Assembly (NCBI GenBank): GCA_018060305.1
Contig: JAGOWF010000037.1
Location: 1 to 14,021, forward strand
DNA: 14,021 nucleotides
Direction: 5' to 3'
DNA from: Pyrinomonadaceae bacterium
GTDB taxonomy: Bacteria > Acidobacteriota > Blastocatellia > Pyrinomonadales > Pyrinomonadaceae
How positions within the stretch are numbered: position 1 is the first letter of the stretch; each line of letters opens with the position of its first letter. Both the position numbers and the translations under genes were made by a program. The notes under the pieces are model-generated. The model was not told where the DNA came from. It was given only the letters and a program-made list of their open reading frames with translations, and did no database searches. Positions 5,863 to 13,525 of this stretch are shown here, in pieces.

Positions 5863-7755
5863 CTAGTTACCTCGTCGAGGTGGTTGGCCTAGCAGCTTGC
5901 GAATTTTATTCGAGTCAGAGATGCCGGGGATGCTGCCCGGCTTGAATGTTTTTCGGGCAAATCGCTCTTGCGGGATTCCGGTCGCAAACCACTCAGTCGT
6001 CGGCGCATCGATTTTCGGTACGCTTGCGTTCGGGCCAATCGGCGCAATTCGCGCAGCGTCCCGATTGAGCACATATGACGGAACCGGAACATCGCCTTGC
6101 GCCCCAAATTCAAAAACGTAGACTCCAGAGCGGCTATTGAGTAAATACCAATTGCCATTCGTTGGGCGCCACACAGCGATGTCTGAAAGGCCGTCGCCAT
6201 CATAGTCCGCCGGAACAGGAATATCGCCCTCTTGGCCAAAATGTCGGGCCGTAATGCCACCGCTCGAATTCAGGAACCACCAATCCCCGTTGCTCGGTCT
6301 CCACACGGCTACATCCGCGCGGGCGTCGCCGTCATAGTCCGCCGCTACCGGCATATCGCCGTCCATTCCAAACTGATAATACTCATAGCCGTTGCCGGTC
6401 GTCAGCAAATACCAAACCCCGTCCTTTAGTCGAAATACTCCGACATCGGCATGGTCATCACCGTCAAAATCGGCGGCAACAGGCAGGTCGTCCTCAAGTC
6501 CCCAATTCACCGTCGTAAAACCGGTCGTCGAAAGGTCTATATACCAATTTTGGTCCGAGGGACGGAACACGGCCTCATCAGCAAGGTCGTCTCCGTCATA
6601 ATCAGCCGGAACAACAATATCGCCATTGATACCAAAATAACTGGCGTGAAAAGAGCCATCGCTGCTGTTCAACCGATACCACGCCCCTTCCGTCGCACGA
6701 AAAACGGTCAGATCAGCTTTTTGGTCACCGTCATAGTCCTCTGCCGCGACTGCATCGCCGTCGGCACCGAATTGCGTCTCCAAAAAGCCGTCACGCGACC
6801 GGCGGACACGCCAAGTGCCGTCGCTTGGACGGAATATGCCTACATCGGATCGGCCATCCGCGTCAAAGTCAAACGGTATGAAGTTCGGCGCCGGCGCCGG
6901 TTCCGTCTCAGCCGTCCACGCTCCTCGTCCATAGGTCGCGGCAAGGAGAGTCGTTGATCCGCGAATAAAGGTCACCTCGCTTACAGATACATTTGCCGGG
7001 CCGGCCAACTCTGTCTGCCAGGTGGCACCACCATTTTCCGTCGAAAATAATCCGATCTCCGTCCCCGCATACAACCTGTCAGGATCGTTCGGATGTCTTG
7101 CAATTCCCCGGATCGGTATGTTATCAGGCAGTCCGCCGTTCACGGGCAACGGACCCGTAATATCAGTCCACGTACCGCCGCCGTTAACTGTCTTGATCAG
7201 ATTATTCGCTACAGCTCCCTTGGCCACATACACAATATCGGGGTCGTTTGGATCGATAACTATGCGCGTGATAAACGCGTTGAGTGGTTCTGGGGATGGA
7301 CCAGGCGATGGTGTGATCTGGGTCCACGTCGGTGTCGCATCGAGACCGTTCGTAGTTTTGAAAACCGTCCAGTTGTTGTAAGCGACCCAAATAATATTCG
7401 AGTACCCGGGTGCGACTGCGATCGCGCTTACGGGGAAAGCTCCAGGAGGTGTAGGCGTCGGCGACCCTGATGGATTAGGAACCGGGCAAGGGCCACCAGC
7501 GGGGCCCCGTATGCAGAACCATGCGGGCCCGTGCGTCTCCCAGCGCGTCTCCCGTGCATTATTCGTCCGCCATAACGACAGGCCTCCAGCAATGATCCTG
7601 TTGGGATCATTAGGGTCGATTACAAAAGGGGCTACGGGATTGGAGCCTCCGTGCAGCTCATCTATGAGCGCATTCGTACCCTCGACGCCGAACCATGGAT
7701 GAGCACCAATCCCACGAAAAATAGGATACGTTAGGTGATTTACTCCGCAATTTCC
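5863..7755 (-). CDS. C-terminal part of interrupted Asp-box/VCBS-repeat secreted protein
   Basis: This frame is continuous with the gene upstream (start 9411) and separated from it only by a TGA at 7758-7756. 630 codons are open after that stop. The only credible re-start, a GTG at 7233 (456 residues), has no ribosome binding site, so this half is probably not made alone. The open part before 7233 still reads as protein of the same family (IDPNDPNRIIAGG, SLWRTNN, a short Pro/Thr linker, VFKTTNG). After 7233 come Asp-box-like KTVNGGGTW and STENGGATW. Then six FG-GAP/VCBS-type repeats of about 45-48 residues follow, each with a D-x-D-x-D-type loop such as DYDGD and FRPSDGxWY, suggesting calcium-binding beta-propeller blades. 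The C-terminus has the PGISDSNKIRKLLGQ motif. Probably extracellular. Confidence 0.75.
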   Translation of the reverse strand, partial: GNCGVNHLTYPIFRGIGAHPWFGVEGTNALIDELHGGSNPVAPFVIDPNDPNRIIAGGLSLWRTNNARETRWETHGPAWFCIRGPAGGPCPVPNPSGSPTPTPPGAFPVSAIAVAPGYSNIIWVAYNNWTVFKTTNGLDATPTWTQITPSPGPSPEPLNAFITRIVIDPNDPDIVYVAKGAVANNLIKTVNGGGTWTDITGPLPVNGGLPDNIPIRGIARHPNDPDRLYAGTEIGLFSTENGGATWQTELAGPANVSVSEVTFIRGSTTLLAATYGRGAWTAETEPAPAPNFIPFDFDADGRSDVGIFRPSDGTWRVRRSRDGFLETQFGADGDAVAAEDYDGDQKADLTVFRATEGAWYRLNSSDGSFHASYFGINGDIVVPADYDGDDLADEAVFRPSDQNWYIDLSTTGFTTVNWGLEDDLPVAADFDGDDHADVGVFRLKDGVWYLLTTGNGYEYYQFGMDGDMPVAADYDGDARADVAVWRPSNGDWWFLNSSGGITARHFGQEGDIPVPADYDGDGLSDIAVWRPTNGNWYLLNSRSGVYVFEFGAQGDVPVPSYVLNRDAARIAPIGPNASVPKIDAPTTEWFATGIPQERFARKTFKPGSIPGISDSNKIRKLLGQPPRRGN

Positions 7756-7758
7756 TCA
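7756..7758 (-). other. In-frame TGA interrupting one long gene
   Basis: The codon follows GSLPGLLVY and precedes GNCGVN in the same frame, with family-like sequence on both sides. A single C-to-T change from CGA (Arg) would create it, and an Arg fits where relatives usually have an (I/V)-H/Y-R-S strand. Other genes here stop with TGA (4763-4765, 13449-13451), so codon reassignment is unlikely. It is a nonsense mutation or an assembly/sequencing error. Confidence 0.75.
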
Positions 7759-9411
7759 ATATACTAGCAGACCAGGCAACGACCCATAACAGTGTGATGC
7801 GTCGGCATCGATTGCCGCGAAGCCGCCGTCGCCTCCAATCGTCGATATGGCGTCCTGATCCGCCACGGTTGAGCGCATTGTTCCGTTGTCTTGGGTGCCC
7901 CCGTAAATTACGTTGATCGGCAACTGACCGCCGCCGGGATTCAGGATGCCACCGACGCCTGCGTTATATTGGCTCGTGCGATATGTTCGGCTTTTATTTT
8001 CCCAACCGCTTGTAGTGCTTGCGTTGTAGATATTCTCGGCTCTGTAGACGCCGCCGTCGTTGCACGAATAGACTCTCTCTAGCTGTTGCGGGTCCGAAAC
8101 AAGACAGTGCTGGTCGACATGAGGCTGCTCTCCCACGAAAATGTTTCCGTCCGAGATACGGACAAAATTATCGCCTCCGTCGATGCTTCGAAAGAGGTGC
8201 CCCATGCCTCCGACCACGACGGTCATTGGGTCTGTCGGTGACGCCCAAACAGCCGCTGCCCATGCCGACACTCCGATGCCGTTTTCCTCTCCCGGGGGAA
8301 GATTCGTCCGCATGCGCGTAAAGTGATGTCCGCCATCAGTGGAGCGGCTCACCTCGGCCTTCGCAGGGTTTCCGCTGAAACGATTCAATGTATACACGAC
8401 ATTGGATTCGTTCGGTTTAAAGGCAAACTCTATGCGGTGGCCGTCCGGCAAAGCGAATGGGACATAGGCACCGGCGGGACCAATCCTTCTCTGAGCGGTG
8501 GCCCATGTCGGTTGTCCTTGATTCAAGTACATGTACTTTGCGGTCGGCACTGGATCGAGCCCGACCATCTCAACCACTTCAGCCACAGCCTTGGTTCCGT
8601 CGTTCGGATCGAACGAAACATACCGGGACCCTGAGTCTAGGGCGGTTGGTTCCGGCGACCAGTTTACGCCTCCATTAGTCGAGCGCCAGACTCCGCTGTT
8701 GTTTGAAGCAAGGAGAACTTGGCTGTCCCCTGGTTTAATCGATATCCGGTTTACGCTAGCCCAATGCGAATTACCTGCCAGCCTCGGATCGGTACTCCCG
8801 AGCAGCGTCCATGTTGTGCCCTCATCGGTGGACTTAAAGATTCCGCCGCCGTTATAGCCGAGTTCTCCTGTCCCGGCATACATCGTTTGATAGGTAGGAG
8901 GACCTTGTGGAGGCGGATTGGTATCGAGCGTCAAAGAGCTTACGATGTAATTCTGCAGGTTCCCATTCATCGGAAGCCAGTGATCGCCGCGATCAAAGCT
9001 CTTCCAGACGCCGCCGCCGGCCGATGCAGCCCATAGTATGTCGGAATCGGTAGGATGGACGATCATCTGTCGTGTCCGTCCGCCGACATTATCAGGTCCC
9101 CGCGAAACCCATGTCAGATGCGAGGCAGGGATCTCCCCGAAACCGTCTGAATCGAGCCCGGACTGCAGATATTCGTCCCTTGCCTGCAAAGCCTCTGTCA
9201 AGGCACCCTCAGGAATATCGCCGTTCTCGTCCAGCCAAGGGAGCATTCGCCATTCAAACATTGCCCGGCCCATGGTGGGCTTCGTATTATCATCTATCTC
9301 CGAACTCAATGCAGGATCGTAAGATCCGTTGCTCGTGAGACGAAACGAGACCGCAAACACGGCTATCAGGATGCCCAAAATGAGCACTGTCCAAGTTGCA
9401 CTCTTTCTCAC
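7756..9411 (-). CDS. N-terminal part of Asp-box (sortilin/BNR-like) secreted protein
   Basis: 551 residues before a premature TGA; the intended product would be 1182 residues. GTG 9411 is chosen because AGGAGG (9424-9419) lies 7 nt upstream. Residues 1-25 form a signal or anchor helix. Residues 98-138 carry the entry typical of this family (WVSRGPDNVGGRTR, then GGGVWKSFD). Asp-box motifs recur at about 137-145 (KSFDRGDHW), 193-201 (KSTDEGTTW), 243-251 (RSTNGGVNW), 356-364 and 408-416, indicating a sialidase/sortilin-like beta-propeller. GGTQDNGT and GGDGGFAAID (526-535) normally lead into further blades, so the fold is cut mid-propeller. It follows the beta-helix gene by 29 nt, probably in one operon. 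No hydrolase residues can be assigned; the role is likely surface binding. Confidence 0.85.
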   Translation of the reverse strand: MRKSATWTVLILGILIAVFAVSFRLTSNGSYDPALSSEIDDNTKPTMGRAMFEWRMLPWLDENGDIPEGALTEALQARDEYLQSGLDSDGFGEIPASHLTWVSRGPDNVGGRTRQMIVHPTDSDILWAASAGGGVWKSFDRGDHWLPMNGNLQNYIVSSLTLDTNPPPQGPPTYQTMYAGTGELGYNGGGIFKSTDEGTTWTLLGSTDPRLAGNSHWASVNRISIKPGDSQVLLASNNSGVWRSTNGGVNWSPEPTALDSGSRYVSFDPNDGTKAVAEVVEMVGLDPVPTAKYMYLNQGQPTWATAQRRIGPAGAYVPFALPDGHRIEFAFKPNESNVVYTLNRFSGNPAKAEVSRSTDGGHHFTRMRTNLPPGEENGIGVSAWAAAVWASPTDPMTVVVGGMGHLFRSIDGGDNFVRISDGNIFVGEQPHVDQHCLVSDPQQLERVYSCNDGGVYRAENIYNASTTSGWENKSRTYRTSQYNAGVGGILNPGGGQLPINVIYGGTQDNGTMRSTVADQDAISTIGGDGGFAAIDADASHCYGSLPGLLVY

Positions 9412-9440
9412 AGAATTCCCTCCTATGCGGCTTCAGCCGC

Positions 9441-11264
9441 TCAATGCCCAGTGGCCACGAAATCGAGGTTGTCACGGGGCTGATCTATCGTGACAACCTG
9501 TGGCGAGTCGAATTGATAGGACTTATGTAGAACCCGAACTGTATAGGTTGTTCCGGGCAAGAGATCAATAAACCTGTAATAGCCAAAAGGATTTGTTTGG
9601 GTGTAGCGAACATTCCCTACCGTGTCTGTGATAGATATATAGGCCTTTGATACGCCTCGTCCAAACGTGTTCACGAGCACTCTGCCGCCTACTGCGACCG
9701 GTGCCGCTGCGTAATTAGCCTCATAGGCGCCGATATCGACATTGCCGTTGATAAATCGCGCGAAAAGCTTCCCGCGCTGATCGAAGACGAGTAGCGAATT
9801 GTCAGACGGATTTCGCGCCAGTTGATTGTTGCCCCCATTTACCGCCGGACTGTCTGGCAGCAGGGCGTGTGTCCATGTCGCGCCGCCATTGTTCCCGAGA
9901 GGCGCCAGCTGAGGGTTTACATTTTGCAGGTCGGTCGCGACCCATCCTGAGTTTCCAGAAGTACTGCCGATAAGGTTATTGCCCTCAGAGATGACAATTC
10001 CCGAAACATCCGCACCGGTCGTGCCGGTGTTTTGAGCGATGATCGAATTGCGAAGGGTGAGGGTGCCCCTGGATTGATTACAGATGCCACCGCCTTTTCC
10101 CTGAGCGCAGTTACTGGCTACAGTTGAGTTGGTCAAGACAACGGTTGCCCCTGGATTCGTTTCATTCCATATGTTGGCGATCCCACCGCCCGGACATGGG
10201 CTGTTACCGGTTCCATTGATCACAAAATTTCCACTAACAGTCGAATTCGTCAGGTATAGATGACCAAGAACATTGTAGATTCCTCCACCCGCCTCAAAAG
10301 CAGTATTGTTGATAATCGATGTATTGAGAATGTACATTGTGCCCGTATTGCCGATACCGCCACCTTTTCCACCGAATTGATCGTTGGTGTTATTTCTTAT
10401 CGTCGAATTTGTGATCGTTGTTGTTCCAGAATTCCCAACTCCTCCGCTATGATTGTCAGAGATTATTGATCGAACAATCGTGAGAACTGAGGAACTGCCA
10501 CCGACTCCCCCGCCATTATTTTGAACGATCGAGTTTCGCAGGGTTGTGGACCCACCAATCTTTTGGACGGCGGAACCCGTATTGCCTATCATTTGCGTCC
10601 GATCCACGACGATGCTCATATTCCCGCTCCCATAAATAGCACTGCCGTTGTTTGATACAATTGAAGAGTCCATCACACTGACGGCGGCATTCAACGCATA
10701 GATTCCACCCCCGATACCTCCCGAGGCGGTGTTGCTGCTGATTGTCGAATCGGTCACAGTCAATGTTCCCACATTGATAAGAATTCCTCCGCCGCTACCG
10801 AAGCCTGGGTCGTTAGCGTGATTGTTGTTAATGATCACGTTTCTAAGGTCTAAGGAACTGCCAACAACCCCGACACCTCCGGCGTTCGAAGCCTTTCCAT
10901 TAGTCAGTTTCATGCTGTTCATAATCACCGACACTCCGCCCGATACCTGAAAAATCCGGCTGGCGTTATTGCCGCTCACAGTCAAAAGATCTCGACCGGA
11001 GCCGGTAATCGTCAGGTTTTTTGTGATGGCGATCTGACCGAGGGTTAAAGTGATCGTGTGGGGCGAGTTAAAAAGCGGCGAGAAAACAACGGTATCGCCG
11101 CTCGCGGCGGCGGCAACGGCTTCGCGGAGGCTGCAGTCGGCGTCGCAGATGCCGTCGGCGGTGTCGGCGGTTTTTGTTACGACGAGCGTCGCGGCATAGC
11201 TGTCAATGCCCGCCGCCAGAAATGCGATTGCGAGAACAAATACGGCTGCGATTTGGGATACCAT
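9441..11264 (-). CDS. CSLREA / right-handed beta-helix surface protein
   Basis: 607 residues from ATG 11264; a TTG 30 nt upstream has no ribosome binding site and would extend the protein before the signal sequence. Residues 1-24 are a signal peptide with SYA-A cleavage. CSLREA at 44-49 (in DGICDADCSLREAV) marks the named N-terminal domain. About residues 90-440 are parallel beta-helix coils with recurring L-x-N/D-S-x-I/V-x-x-N and GGGI turns (LTVTDSTISSNTA, TTTITNSTIRNN, LYLTNSTVSGN). Residues 450-524 match choice-of-anchor Q (NPQLAPLGNNGG, LLPDSPAVNGG, DQRG, VDIGAYE). Residues 525-607 look like a carboxypeptidase-regulatory-like beta-sandwich (NPFGYYRFIDLLPGTTYTV). This is an extracellular scaffold or adhesin type; no enzyme activity can be assigned. 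First gene of a likely two-gene unit. Confidence 0.88.
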   Translation of the reverse strand: MVSQIAAVFVLAIAFLAAGIDSYAATLVVTKTADTADGICDADCSLREAVAAAASGDTVVFSPLFNSPHTITLTLGQIAITKNLTITGSGRDLLTVSGNNASRIFQVSGGVSVIMNSMKLTNGKASNAGGVGVVGSSLDLRNVIINNNHANDPGFGSGGGILINVGTLTVTDSTISSNTASGGIGGGIYALNAAVSVMDSSIVSNNGSAIYGSGNMSIVVDRTQMIGNTGSAVQKIGGSTTLRNSIVQNNGGGVGGSSSVLTIVRSIISDNHSGGVGNSGTTTITNSTIRNNTNDQFGGKGGGIGNTGTMYILNTSIINNTAFEAGGGIYNVLGHLYLTNSTVSGNFVINGTGNSPCPGGGIANIWNETNPGATVVLTNSTVASNCAQGKGGGICNQSRGTLTLRNSIIAQNTGTTGADVSGIVISEGNNLIGSTSGNSGWVATDLQNVNPQLAPLGNNGGATWTHALLPDSPAVNGGNNQLARNPSDNSLLVFDQRGKLFARFINGNVDIGAYEANYAAAPVAVGGRVLVNTFGRGVSKAYISITDTVGNVRYTQTNPFGYYRFIDLLPGTTYTVRVLHKSYQFDSPQVVTIDQPRDNLDFVATGH

Positions 11265-11350
11265 CGCGTAATACCGCTCTAATTGTAACGACAATAGAAC
11301 TGCCCGCCATCATAGCACGGAATTATGCAGGGTGTTAGGAAAGAATTGGC

Positions 11351-11376
11351 CGCGGATCGCGCGGATAAAAACGGAT
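11351..11376 (+). repeat. Short-period CGGAT repeat upstream of rarA
   Basis: CGCGGAT at 11351-11357 and 11360-11366, then AACGGAT at 11370-11376, a period of 9-10 nt. The word and spacing match the CGGAT units in the palindromic element at 12700-12788. It is probably one arm or a decayed copy of the same intergenic repeat family. Confidence 0.5.
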
Positions 11377-11440
11377 CAGAAAGGAACTAACAAAGGACGG
11401 GCTGGAGAATCATCTCTGGCCCGCCTTAGGTCTCAAGGTG

Positions 11441-11458
11441 CCCGCGTTCCGACGCGGG
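11441..11458. repeat. REP-like hairpin upstream of rarA
   Basis: CCCGCG and CGCGGG are perfect 6-nt arms around TTCCGA, with TCAA (11432-11435) and TTGA (11465-11468) forming a looser outer pair. It lies just before the probable rarA promoter. It could be a dispersed palindromic repeat or an upstream transcription stop. Confidence 0.4.
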
Positions 11459-11464
11459 GACGCG

Positions 11465-11492
11465 TTGACCGTTTTCCGTTTTCAGTTATCAG
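11465..11492 (+). promoter_or_regulatory. Possible rarA promoter
   Basis: TTGACC (11465-11470) and TATCAG (11487-11492) are spaced by 16 bp. The start would lie near 11499, leaving about 10 nt before the ATG at 11509. This fits the absence of a visible ribosome binding site there (near-leaderless message). Confidence 0.33.
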
Positions 11493-11508
11493 CCGCTATC
11501 CTTTCGCT

Positions 11509-12693
11509 ATGGAGCCGTTGGCTAGTTTGATCAGGCCCGTGCGGCTGGATGAGTTTGTAGGGCAGACTCATCTGGTCGGCGAGGGAAAGCCACTGCGACT
11601 CGCCATCGAGCAAGGGCATGTGTTTTCGTTCCTGCTGTGGGGGCCGCCGGGGACGGGCAAGACTACGCTCGCGCGTATTTATGCAAAGGCGATAAATGCT
11701 GAATTCTATGAGCTTTCGGCAGTTTCAGCGGGAAAGGATGACATACGGAAAATAGTAGCCGCTGGCCGGAACGCAGGCAGCCTGCCTCCGTCTGACTTGC
11801 AAGAGCAGGCTGGCACCCCGCGGTCTGACGGATGGCGGCCGACCGTGCTCTTTCTGGACGAGATACACCGATTCAACAAGGCGCAGCAGGATTTTTTGCT
11901 GCCGTTCGTCGAGAGCGGCGAACTGGTGCTGATCGGCGCTACGACCGAGAACCCCAGCTTTGAGGTGATCTCGGCCCTTTTGTCGCGAATGCGCGTTTTC
12001 GTGCTGAATGAGTTCGCGCACGATGAGATGGCGGCGATCCTTGACCGGACGGGGAAGAAGCTCGGTAACAAAGCGAAGGACTGGCTAGTCCAGATGGCAA
12101 ACGGCGACGCCCGTCAGGCCATCACTATGATCGAGAATACGTCGGAGCTTTACGATAAGATCACGGTCGAGACACTCAAGGAAACGCTCCAGTCTAAATT
12201 CCTGCGATATGACAAACGCGGCGAGGAACATTACAACGTCATCTCGGCATTTATCAAATCGATGCGTGCGTCGCGGCCCGACGCAGCTATCTACTATCTT
12301 GCCCGAATGCTCGAATCGGGCGAGGATCCAAAGTTCATAGCTCGGCGAATGGTCATTTTCGCGTCAGAAGATATCGGCTTGGCACAGCCGACGGCGTTGG
12401 TGGTGGCGAACGAAGTTTTCCGCGCGGTCGAGACGATCGGGCTGCCCGAATGCGTCCTAAATCTCGCCCACGGTGTCGCTTATCTCGCGAACGCAGCCAA
12501 AGACCGCTCAACGACCGAAGCCATCGGCAAAGCAATCGATGACGCAAAGAAGTTCGGCAATCTCCCGGTTCCGATGAAAATCCGCAACGCGCCGACGCGC
12601 CTGATGAAGGATCTCGGTTACGGCAAGGACGAGGGCAACGATCCGGATGGCGACCTGATGCCCGAAGAACTGCGCGGACGGAAGTACTTTTAA
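11509..12693 (+). CDS. rarA: Replication-associated recombination protein A (RarA/MgsA), AAA+ ATPase
   Basis: A clamp-loader-like AAA+ ATPase that acts with single-stranded-DNA-binding protein at stalled replication forks. 394 residues from ATG 11509, where family similarity begins (LASLIRPVRLDEFVGQTHL); a longer open frame back to 11332 runs through repeats and is not credible. Seen: Walker A GPPGTGKT (45-52), Walker B LFLDEIH (114-120), sensor 1 GATTENPSFE (143-152), likely arginine finger SALLSR (155-160), sensor 2 region NGDARQAI (198-205), and the C-terminal tetramerisation region with ASEDIG (285-290) and RNAPTRLMKDLGYG (359-372). Oddities: about 20 extra residues (89-109) encoded by a palindromic insertion, roughly 11 residues fewer than usual near 180-190, and an end right after LRGRKYF, shorter than the 447-residue E. 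coli protein. Confidence 0.95.
   Translation: MEPLASLIRPVRLDEFVGQTHLVGEGKPLRLAIEQGHVFSFLLWGPPGTGKTTLARIYAKAINAEFYELSAVSAGKDDIRKIVAAGRNAGSLPPSDLQEQAGTPRSDGWRPTVLFLDEIHRFNKAQQDFLLPFVESGELVLIGATTENPSFEVISALLSRMRVFVLNEFAHDEMAAILDRTGKKLGNKAKDWLVQMANGDARQAITMIENTSELYDKITVETLKETLQSKFLRYDKRGEEHYNVISAFIKSMRASRPDAAIYYLARMLESGEDPKFIARRMVIFASEDIGLAQPTALVVANEVFRAVETIGLPECVLNLAHGVAYLANAAKDRSTTEAIGKAIDDAKKFGNLPVPMKIRNAPTRLMKDLGYGKDEGNDPDGDLMPEELRGRKYF
11775..11832. repeat. Palindromic element inserted in frame within rarA
   Basis: AGGCAG-C-CTGCCT is a perfect palindrome (11775-11787). TCCGTCTGAC (11787-11796) pairs with GTCTGACGGA (11823-11832) at nine of ten positions. GCAGCCTGC and GCAGGCTGGC also face each other. 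The block encodes residues about 89-109, which lie between conserved RarA segments and have no counterpart in the E. coli protein. The arrangement resembles the in-frame Rickettsia palindromic elements. Confidence 0.5.
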
Positions 12694-12699
12694 GGCAGA

Positions 12700-12788
12700 A
12701 ACAACGGATTTAGCGGATTACGCCGAAAAGAAGGAAATCGGCTTGCGTTTCGGCCATTGTTCTGTGCTGGTCCGCTAAATCCGTTGTT
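12700..12788. repeat. 89-nt palindromic intergenic element
   Basis: A perfect 18-nt inverted repeat (12700-12717 and 12771-12788; arm AACAACGGATTTAGCGGA) flanks a second stem, GCCGAAA (12722-12728) with TTTCGGC (12748-12754). CGGAT words are 9 nt apart in the arm. It starts 7 nt after the rarA stop and could end that transcript, though no T-run follows. No coding sequence. Best described as a gene-less MITE or REP-like element. Confidence 0.7.
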
Positions 12789-12815
12789 GCTTCTTATGGC
12801 CGTTCACGTTATCAT

Positions 12816-12845
12816 TGACCACATGACGGTTTCGGTCATTGGTCA
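12816..12845. promoter_or_regulatory. Candidate TetR-family operator
   Basis: TGACC (12816-12820) and ATGAC (12823-12827) are mirrored by GGTCAT (12834-12839) and GGTCA (12841-12845), an imperfect 30-nt inverted repeat ending 3 nt before the regulator ATG. Its position fits autorepression, which is common in TetR regulators. Confidence 0.45.
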
Positions 12846-12848
12846 TAT

Positions 12849-13451
12849 ATGAGAGACGCAGTTCCACAAACCACGACACGCCAGGCGATACTCGACGCGA
12901 CAGACAAACTGCTCGCACGCTATGGCTATAAGAAAATGACGATCGAGGATCTCGCTCAGGAGGTCGGTATCGGCAAGGGAAGCGTTTACCTTCACTTTTC
13001 GAGCAAGCAAGAGATCGCCCTATCCCACATCGACCGCATCATCGACCGCCTCAGGGCAAATCTGCGCATTATTGCCGCCAAACCGGGCAAGGCGGAGAGG
13101 CGGCTTAAGGAGATGCTGATCGAGCGGGTTTTGTTTCGATTTGACAGCGTGCAGCATTATTCGCAGAGCGTGAACGAGCTGCTGGCCGCTGTCAGGCCAC
13201 AACTGCTCGAACGACGAAAACTCTATTTTGCTGAAGAGGCCCGGATAATTGCCGGCGTGATCGCCGAAGGCCAGAGCAAGGGCGCGTTTCGCCAAGGCAA
13301 TGCCGGTGATATCGCGGTCACATTACTGTCGGCGACGAACGCTCTGCTTCCCTACAGCCTCAGTGTTGTCGAACTGGGTGACCGTAATGATGTCCTAGAC
13401 CGAACGAAAAAGACCGCCGACGTCCTGACCCGCGGCATCAGCGTGCAATGA
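12849..13451 (+). CDS. TetR/AcrR family transcriptional regulator
   Basis: 200 residues, a usual length. Residues 11-55 form the N-terminal DNA-binding domain: RQAILDATDKLLARYGY helix, then TIEDLAQEVGIGKGSVYLHF helix-turn-helix (31-50) followed by SSKQEI. The remainder is an all-helical ligand/dimer domain of unknown ligand (e.g. RLKEMLIERVLFRF, EEARIIAGVIAEGQSKGAF). It is probably a repressor released by a small molecule. No clear ribosome binding site precedes ATG 12849. A candidate operator (12816-12845) abuts the start, so autoregulation is likely. The stop TGA overlaps the start of a tiny membrane peptide gene (ATGA), suggesting translational coupling, so that peptide is its most likely co-regulated partner. 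No efflux pump is adjacent, so the real targets are unknown. Confidence 0.93.
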   Translation: MRDAVPQTTTRQAILDATDKLLARYGYKKMTIEDLAQEVGIGKGSVYLHFSSKQEIALSHIDRIIDRLRANLRIIAAKPGKAERRLKEMLIERVLFRFDSVQHYSQSVNELLAAVRPQLLERRKLYFAEEARIIAGVIAEGQSKGAFRQGNAGDIAVTLLSATNALLPYSLSVVELGDRNDVLDRTKKTADVLTRGISVQ

Positions 13452-13525
13452 AGACGATAGTCATCCTCGCCAAGCTTTTCGTGATATTGATCGTAGCTCT
13501 GCTGCTGTTGCGGTTTATCGGTTAG
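13448..13525 (+). CDS. 25-residue single-span membrane peptide
   Basis: A 26-codon frame: MKTIVILAKLFVILIVALLLLRFIG. A lysine near each end of the first third, then an almost uninterrupted hydrophobic stretch (residues 11-21), then Arg and a short tail: one transmembrane helix. Its ATG shares four bases (ATGA) with the TetR stop codon, the usual sign of translational coupling, and no separate ribosome binding site is visible. Its end overlaps the convergent cREC gene by 4 nt. It may be a small inner-membrane protein; function is unknown and chance occurrence cannot be excluded. Confidence 0.5.
   Translation: MKTIVILAKLFVILIVALLLLRFIG

Noticed and set aside
5506..5892. Plus-strand frame of 128 codons after tRNA-Phe
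   Set aside because: No ribosome binding site. It runs through the terminator T-run, the 22-nt repeats and the end of the opposite gene, and its composition is unlike a protein. The Asn-Ile-rich minus frame at about 5725-5840 also lacks a start.
6451..6957. Plus-strand frame of 168 codons opposite the VCBS repeats
   Set aside because: It is an antisense shadow; its periodic content mirrors the repeat units of the minus-strand gene.
7756..7758. TGA as a selenocysteine codon or reassigned codon
   Set aside because: The family has no known selenocysteine here, an Arg codon one base away fits better, and TGA is used as a normal stop by two other genes in the window.
11332..11508. 59-residue N-terminal extension of RarA
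   Set aside because: It translates the CGGAT repeat and the REP-like hairpin, has no family similarity and precedes the likely promoter.
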